A stretch of 64,000 nt of DNA from Acanthaster planci (lineage: Eukaryota > Echinodermata > Asteroidea > Valvatida > Acanthasteridae). The position numbers and the translations under genes were made by a program. The stretch's first letter is position 1. Every line of letters starts with the position of its first letter. This document shows positions 59,903-64,000 of the stretch, piece after piece. Location of the stretch: assembly GCF_001949145.1 (NCBI RefSeq), contig NW_019091500.1:469389-533388 (forward strand). The letters run 5' to 3'. The notes below the pieces were generated by a model that did no database searches, had not been told where the DNA came from, and worked only from the letters and a program-made list of their open reading frames with translations.

Positions 59903-61379
59903 TTCGTCCTATGACGTCACATTTTTGCCAAGATTTGTCTGCTGCCCTCATTGACCGATTTCGGTAAATTTTTGCTAAGAGCCCGGGCTGCAACTGAAAA
60001 AAAGCACACAGAAAATGTCAAGTTTTGCTGATTTAATGGCATAAAAGAGGGGTTAATCAAACTTATTCTTTATAATACGGTTGAAAACTATCATATAACG
60101 TCAATTTAATCCTACATGGCCCGTCCGCTTTGAGTACAAAAAGGGATATTTCTTTACGCGAAAATGTTGCAATCTACCACTCAGTTACATAGTGGTACAA
60201 CTTTTGTTATTGCTGCTGTTACCGAGTCAGCGCAGAGCGAGAGGTTTAGTCCACAAAGAAAAAAAAAAGGTTTCCAGGCGTTAACCCTCCCGTGTTTCAA
60301 GATATAATTTCTTCTGTGGCCATAATTGTTAATCAGTAAACTGAGAATGGATTTTAGACTTCCGGTGATGTTAACTGCGCAAAAGTGGTTCGGGAAATCC
60401 CGCAACGAGTCGACTGCAGTGACTTCATCACTGCTGCTTGATGACATTTTACCCCCTGAATTCACAGTACAAGAGCACCCGTCATACCTGTTCATTTGCT
60501 GACGAGCCCCACGAGTACGTTGTCACTCATTCAGAACGCCGTGATTATTTTCCACCAGATAAATTACAAGATTTTCAAACTGACTGTTGTAAAGGCCGCT
60601 GTGGTTTCTCCAATTTTCCAAAGCAATTAACTCAAACACGAGAAAAGTCAGTGAAATAAAACTGCAGTAACTTTTATACCCCCTACATCTGCCATTTTTT
60701 GTTTAAATTAAGGCAAGAAAACAACTTGTGTAACCTCCCTTTAATGCGCAAACAACTCTTAGGCTGTTGATAACATGCTACACAGAAACAACGAAGTCTC
60801 CACGCTACCCCCAGGCCTCTCAGTTCAGCAGGCCCTATCGAAACGTTTCCAAGATCAAGAAGACCTGACCTTGCATCAAATTCAAAATTAAAAGGTTCTA
60901 ACCTAGTCCTTCGAAGAAAAGAGACATCAAAACAAACACAAAACCTGAATTGAGACAAGAACCTTGTCCCGTTCCAAAAACCTTTAATAAATGCATTTGC
61001 AATGTTTTCTTTGCAGCTAGCACAATACATACATGTAATTAATAATCTAGATATAAAAATACTGCAATAAATTCTTCCCCCATTGGAAAAACAAGTACAT
61101 TACATGATGAATTACACTTACAAAGCCCAATTAAAACACAGACACATTGGTATAAAATAATACATGTATGAAGATCTAACTCAGTGTCAGCATTCTACCA
61201 AGGACTTTAACTGCCACACCAAAGTGTATCACATGGTTCATTTATCCTATGTTAACATGTCATTCATTATTGGATTTATATTTCCAAGGAATATAGGATC
61301 TATGTGTGAGCGCTTTGAACGTCCTTAACCTCTAACTACCAGGAATGAAAAAGCATGTCACATCATCCATGGGATATCC

Positions 61380-61385
61380 TTTATT
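61380..61385 (-). terminator. candidate polyadenylation signal of ARFRP1
   Basis: AATAAA on the minus strand, about 190 nt downstream of the TGA stop, is the first such signal after the coding end. Confidence 0.45.
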
Positions 61386-61574
61386 TGTGGAAAGTCCAAC
61401 CTCAACTTCAAGTTTTCATGGTCTGTTTGAGGTTGAGTTCAACATCAGAAAGAGCTGCCAATGACAGTCTGATCGAGAATGATGGTACGCTGTATTTACA
61501 ACCATAAACAGTTACCAGTCACAAAACAACAATGTAACACTGCCAACATCAAGTTGACTGGACATTTGACCTCA

Positions 61575-63677
61575 TCAGCTGATCTCTTGAGCATGTGGTG
61601 GTCTTTGGTATGTATTCCGTTTGACACATTCAACTAGCCAGTCAATGCCTTCATTCACCCCTTCCCTGCGTGCGAAAGAAAACGGAACTGCATAAAATGC
61701 TTATCTACAACACTGTGATTTAAATCAAGGAGTCTGGGTACAAGACTGAAATAACTGCAAAACTGATTCTTTCACCCATTAACAAACATACAAGCAGAAT
61801 AGTATGATGGCTCTGATAAACAAACCTTAGTGATTGACAAATTGGGATTACAGGTACTAGACCAATATGGCAGCCACTGTAAGTTATCTTACCCAGTGAG
61901 CGCAGACACTGGTTGTATGTGGCAATCTCTTCTTCCAATACTGGATGCACTTTTGTTAAATTCTGCTTTAATGTCAGACACATGTAGAACATCCTACCAC
62001 AAAATCAATTGAAAAGGAACTTTGACAAAAATGAAATTCACAGTGTGATGATTTATGCAGACTGGCTCCAACAGTCTACTCATTGTTTGAAGACATTACA
62101 CAGAAGAAGTTACGCTGAAGTATCTACTTCAGCAAAATTCCAAATTACAGTAAACTCCCACAAAGTCAGCATCGCGTAACCCATCATATTGTCCAAATTG
62201 GCTGTTTGACAAAAGTCCAATCGTCTGTAATGCAATTACATTGAAAATTTCATTTCTAAGTCGGCATTTATAAGTCGTCATATCGTATAAGTTGATAGGT
62301 TTTTCTTGTTTCCTTTTCCACAAAACCACAAAAATTCCTTTGTGTAAGTCGGCATTTAAAAAAAATCGTGCTTTGTATCAGTTTCCTTCACCGCAGCTGC
62401 CAAGAAGTGTCACATGACAAGTCCCGTGCACATGCGGCCAGCATGAGTACATCAATACCAGTAACCCCTTTGTGCTACACGCATGCGCTCTGTCCATTTT
62501 GGGGGTTGCCTTATTGAACGTAGTCCGGTTCCCTGCCCAAAGATTCCCGGACGACCCTTGATAATGATTCGTCGGGTAGTCAGAATCATCGGGTCTGGTA
62601 TCCAGACTATACTGAACGAACTTAACCAATGCGCGTGTGTGGATGAGTGTACATTTTCTGTGCCGTAGCACTGTATATCACGTACATGTACATACTGCAC
62701 TGTCGAGTCGTGGTGTGATCTGCAAGTGGCTTGCTGTCCTTGAATTGAATATTGAATATTGAATTTGCAGGATTTGCAGGATAATAATTGAGAGCGAATT
62801 TGCTGTGATTGACCATGGAGGTAGAAATAAACTACGGTAAATCAAAGCCATTGAATTAGTGCAAGGAATCATAATGTACATAGGCAATACATGTGTACAT
62901 GTAAGTCGGCAAAATGACGACTTGCAGCACAAGTCAGCATTCCCATAGGTCGTCATAATTTCTTGAGTCCAGAGAGTACCGACTTAGCTGGATTTTACTG
63001 TACATCCAGTTCTCTTTTTTTTGCATTAAACAAGATTTCTATATGAAAGCTGAAATTCAAGATTAAACAACAGCTAACATCATTTTCTTTAGATCACACT
63101 GGGTAAAATTTTACCCAAGAGTCATAATGAACCTTGCTTGAATGTACTTACAGGTAAATCTTGTTTGTTGGCTAAGACAAGTAACGGTACACCGTGTAAG
63201 GCTTCGCTGGATATCATTTTATCTGAAAGAAAGGAGTCCAAGTATTAAAGCATGTGCTCTATGCATCCATGTTGAGCAAGTTTAGTCCTCAGAGGAGAAA
63301 TAATCAAGGTGTCCATAACAACTGCTTTAAGCCTGATCTAACTTACCCACTAATGGAAAGGGCTTGAAGCTATTAGCAAGAAGCTTCCATATGGATATGT
63401 GCTATATCTAGCCATAACCACATTTTTGTACACAGCCTAAAGACCCAACTGTAGTTTTTGAATGAAGCAGCCTTAACAAGTACTGCTTGTCCATATCCTA
63501 AACATTCAATAGACCATCTGAGTTTGTCTAGAAAATTAATTCCACTCAAGCAATATGTATGAATGACACTGCCTTATACCTTTATAAGAACTTACCGAAT
63601 GCTAATCTAGATGCTGCTAATCGTTCTTTATCTGATGAATCCACAACATAAATGACAGCATGAGATTCTGCGTAGTA
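61575..63677 (-). CDS. ARFRP1: ADP-ribosylation factor-related protein 1, last four coding exons (partial)
   Basis: ARFRP1 is a small GTPase of the ARF family at the trans-Golgi. It acts upstream of ARL1 and golgin recruitment and in Golgi-to-surface sorting. Exons 63677-63596, 63222-63152, 61993-61893 and 61665-61575 join in frame and end at TGA. The sequence gives YYAESHAVIYVVDSSDKERL (the strand after switch II), SSEALHGVPLLVLANKQDLP with the G4 motif NKQD, DIKAEFNKSASSIGRRDCHI, the G5 motif SAL in VSALTG, and the C-terminus EGVNEGIDWLVECVKRN. IGRRDC and the EGI-W-V-x-C ending are characteristic of ARFRP1 rather than ARF or ARL. G1 to G3 (P-loop, switches) and the start lie beyond the right edge. 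The second-to-last intron (61994-63151) contains a pogo-like transposon. All splice sites are intact. Confidence 0.88.
62148..63000. mobile_element. 853-bp pogo/Tigger-like non-autonomous transposon in an ARFRP1 intron
   Basis: The left end CAGTAAACTCCCACAAAGTC and the inverse of the right end CAGTAAAATCCAGCTAAGTC match at 16 of 20 positions. The element is flanked by TA on both sides (62146-62147 and 63001-63002), as for Tc1/mariner/pogo elements. Subterminal copies of AAGTCGGCAT / AAGTCGTCAT occur several times near both ends (62259-62355 and 62903-62956). No transposase frame is recognisable, so it is a non-autonomous copy. It is intronic and leaves the splice sites untouched. Confidence 0.72.
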
Positions 63678-64000
63678 CTGCAAGAAAAATTACAACAAGC
63701 TTCTCTGTTATTGCCATTTCAGATCCAAGTTACGTTTCTTTACAAACCTTTCTGTTGACATTCAAAGTTACTTTTTGTATTCACTGGCTCAACAGAGAAG
63801 AAACAAAATGATTACAAATGATCATGGCTCTAAGCATACTCATCTATCCAATTACTTTTCATTGCCCTGATCTGCACAGGCTTGACAAAATACATGCATT
63901 GCTGCAGGTTGTCAACGAAACAGGTTAATTAATAATACACAAAAGGGTATATATGGTGTTTTGTCTCTTTTCTGCACCACTGGGAAGGAGAAAAAAGCGG
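63678..64000 (-). other. ARFRP1 intron running off the window
   Basis: Upstream of the exon starting at 63677 the sequence is AT-rich with no further ARFRP1 exon recognisable. The preceding exons, encoding the GTPase N-terminal half, must lie to the right of the window. Confidence 0.6.

Larger units (their letters stand above)
58000..61379. other. intergenic region between the M20 peptidase and ARFRP1 genes
   Basis: No gene was recognised. The stretch contains a hAT-like relic (58.24-58.52 kb), a tRNA-derived SINE (59.7-59.9 kb) and an AAGATGGCTGCCAT box (YY1-like) at about 58671. A patch at 60.75-60.95 kb has a 115-codon minus-strand frame without recognised domains. Several AATAAA-like runs occur in both directions. 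Confidence 0.45.

Noticed and set aside
61720-61992. 90-codon minus-strand frame overlapping the ARFRP1 exon
   Set aside because: It is a different frame of the same exon (61893-61993) plus intron; the ARFRP1 frame carries the family motifs.
1-64000. CRISPR arrays, operons, bacterial ribosome binding sites or phage features
   Set aside because: Spliced animal genes, pol III SINEs and eukaryotic transposons show that this is nuclear animal DNA; no direct repeat with regular spacers was seen.

Overview
This is a 64 kb piece of animal nuclear DNA. It is AT-rich, its genes are split by GT-AG introns, and most of it is non-coding. Frequent TACATGTA and TAGGCCTA palindromes, tRNA-derived SINEs, hAT-like and pogo-like elements and short introns suggest a marine invertebrate, probably a non-vertebrate deuterostome (echinoderm, hemichordate or amphioxus grade). 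That placement is inference; no species was identified.

Layout: 1-7.9 kb is intergenic with no recognised gene. At 7.9-8.4 kb (minus strand) lies an Id-family HLH gene (inhibitor of DNA binding / extramacrochaetae type) with a TATA-like box and a GC-rich upstream region extending to about 9.3 kb. From 9.3 to 27.2 kb there is a gene-poor stretch with decayed transposon pieces. From 27.2 to 52.7 kb, diverged tandem segmental duplications carry four copies of a four-exon plus-strand gene encoding a small secreted protein with an NTF2-like / DUF4440 (SnoaL-like) fold. Copies 1, 2 and 4 are intact when spliced (150, 147 and 153 residues). Copy 3 is a pseudogene that lost the end of exon 1 and all of intron 1. 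A fifth fragment holds upstream sequence only. At 53.8-57.9 kb (minus) is a complete seven-exon M20-family peptidase resembling PM20D2 (413 residues). At 61.6-63.7 kb (minus) are the last four coding exons of ARFRP1, an ARF-related Golgi GTPase, whose 5' half lies beyond the right edge.

The three conserved genes (Id, PM20D2, ARFRP1) are unrelated housekeeping or developmental genes and show no operon-like link. The lineage-specific part is the DUF4440 array. Each copy has a signal peptide exon, identical intron phases and a conserved CCAAT...TGACG element 157-170 bp upstream of the ATG, while the mature proteins differ strongly. That fits a small gene family expanding by tandem duplication, with retroelement remnants near the unit boundaries.

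Exon boundaries were derived by hand from splice consensus, reading-frame continuity and comparison among copies. No database search or transcript evidence was available.
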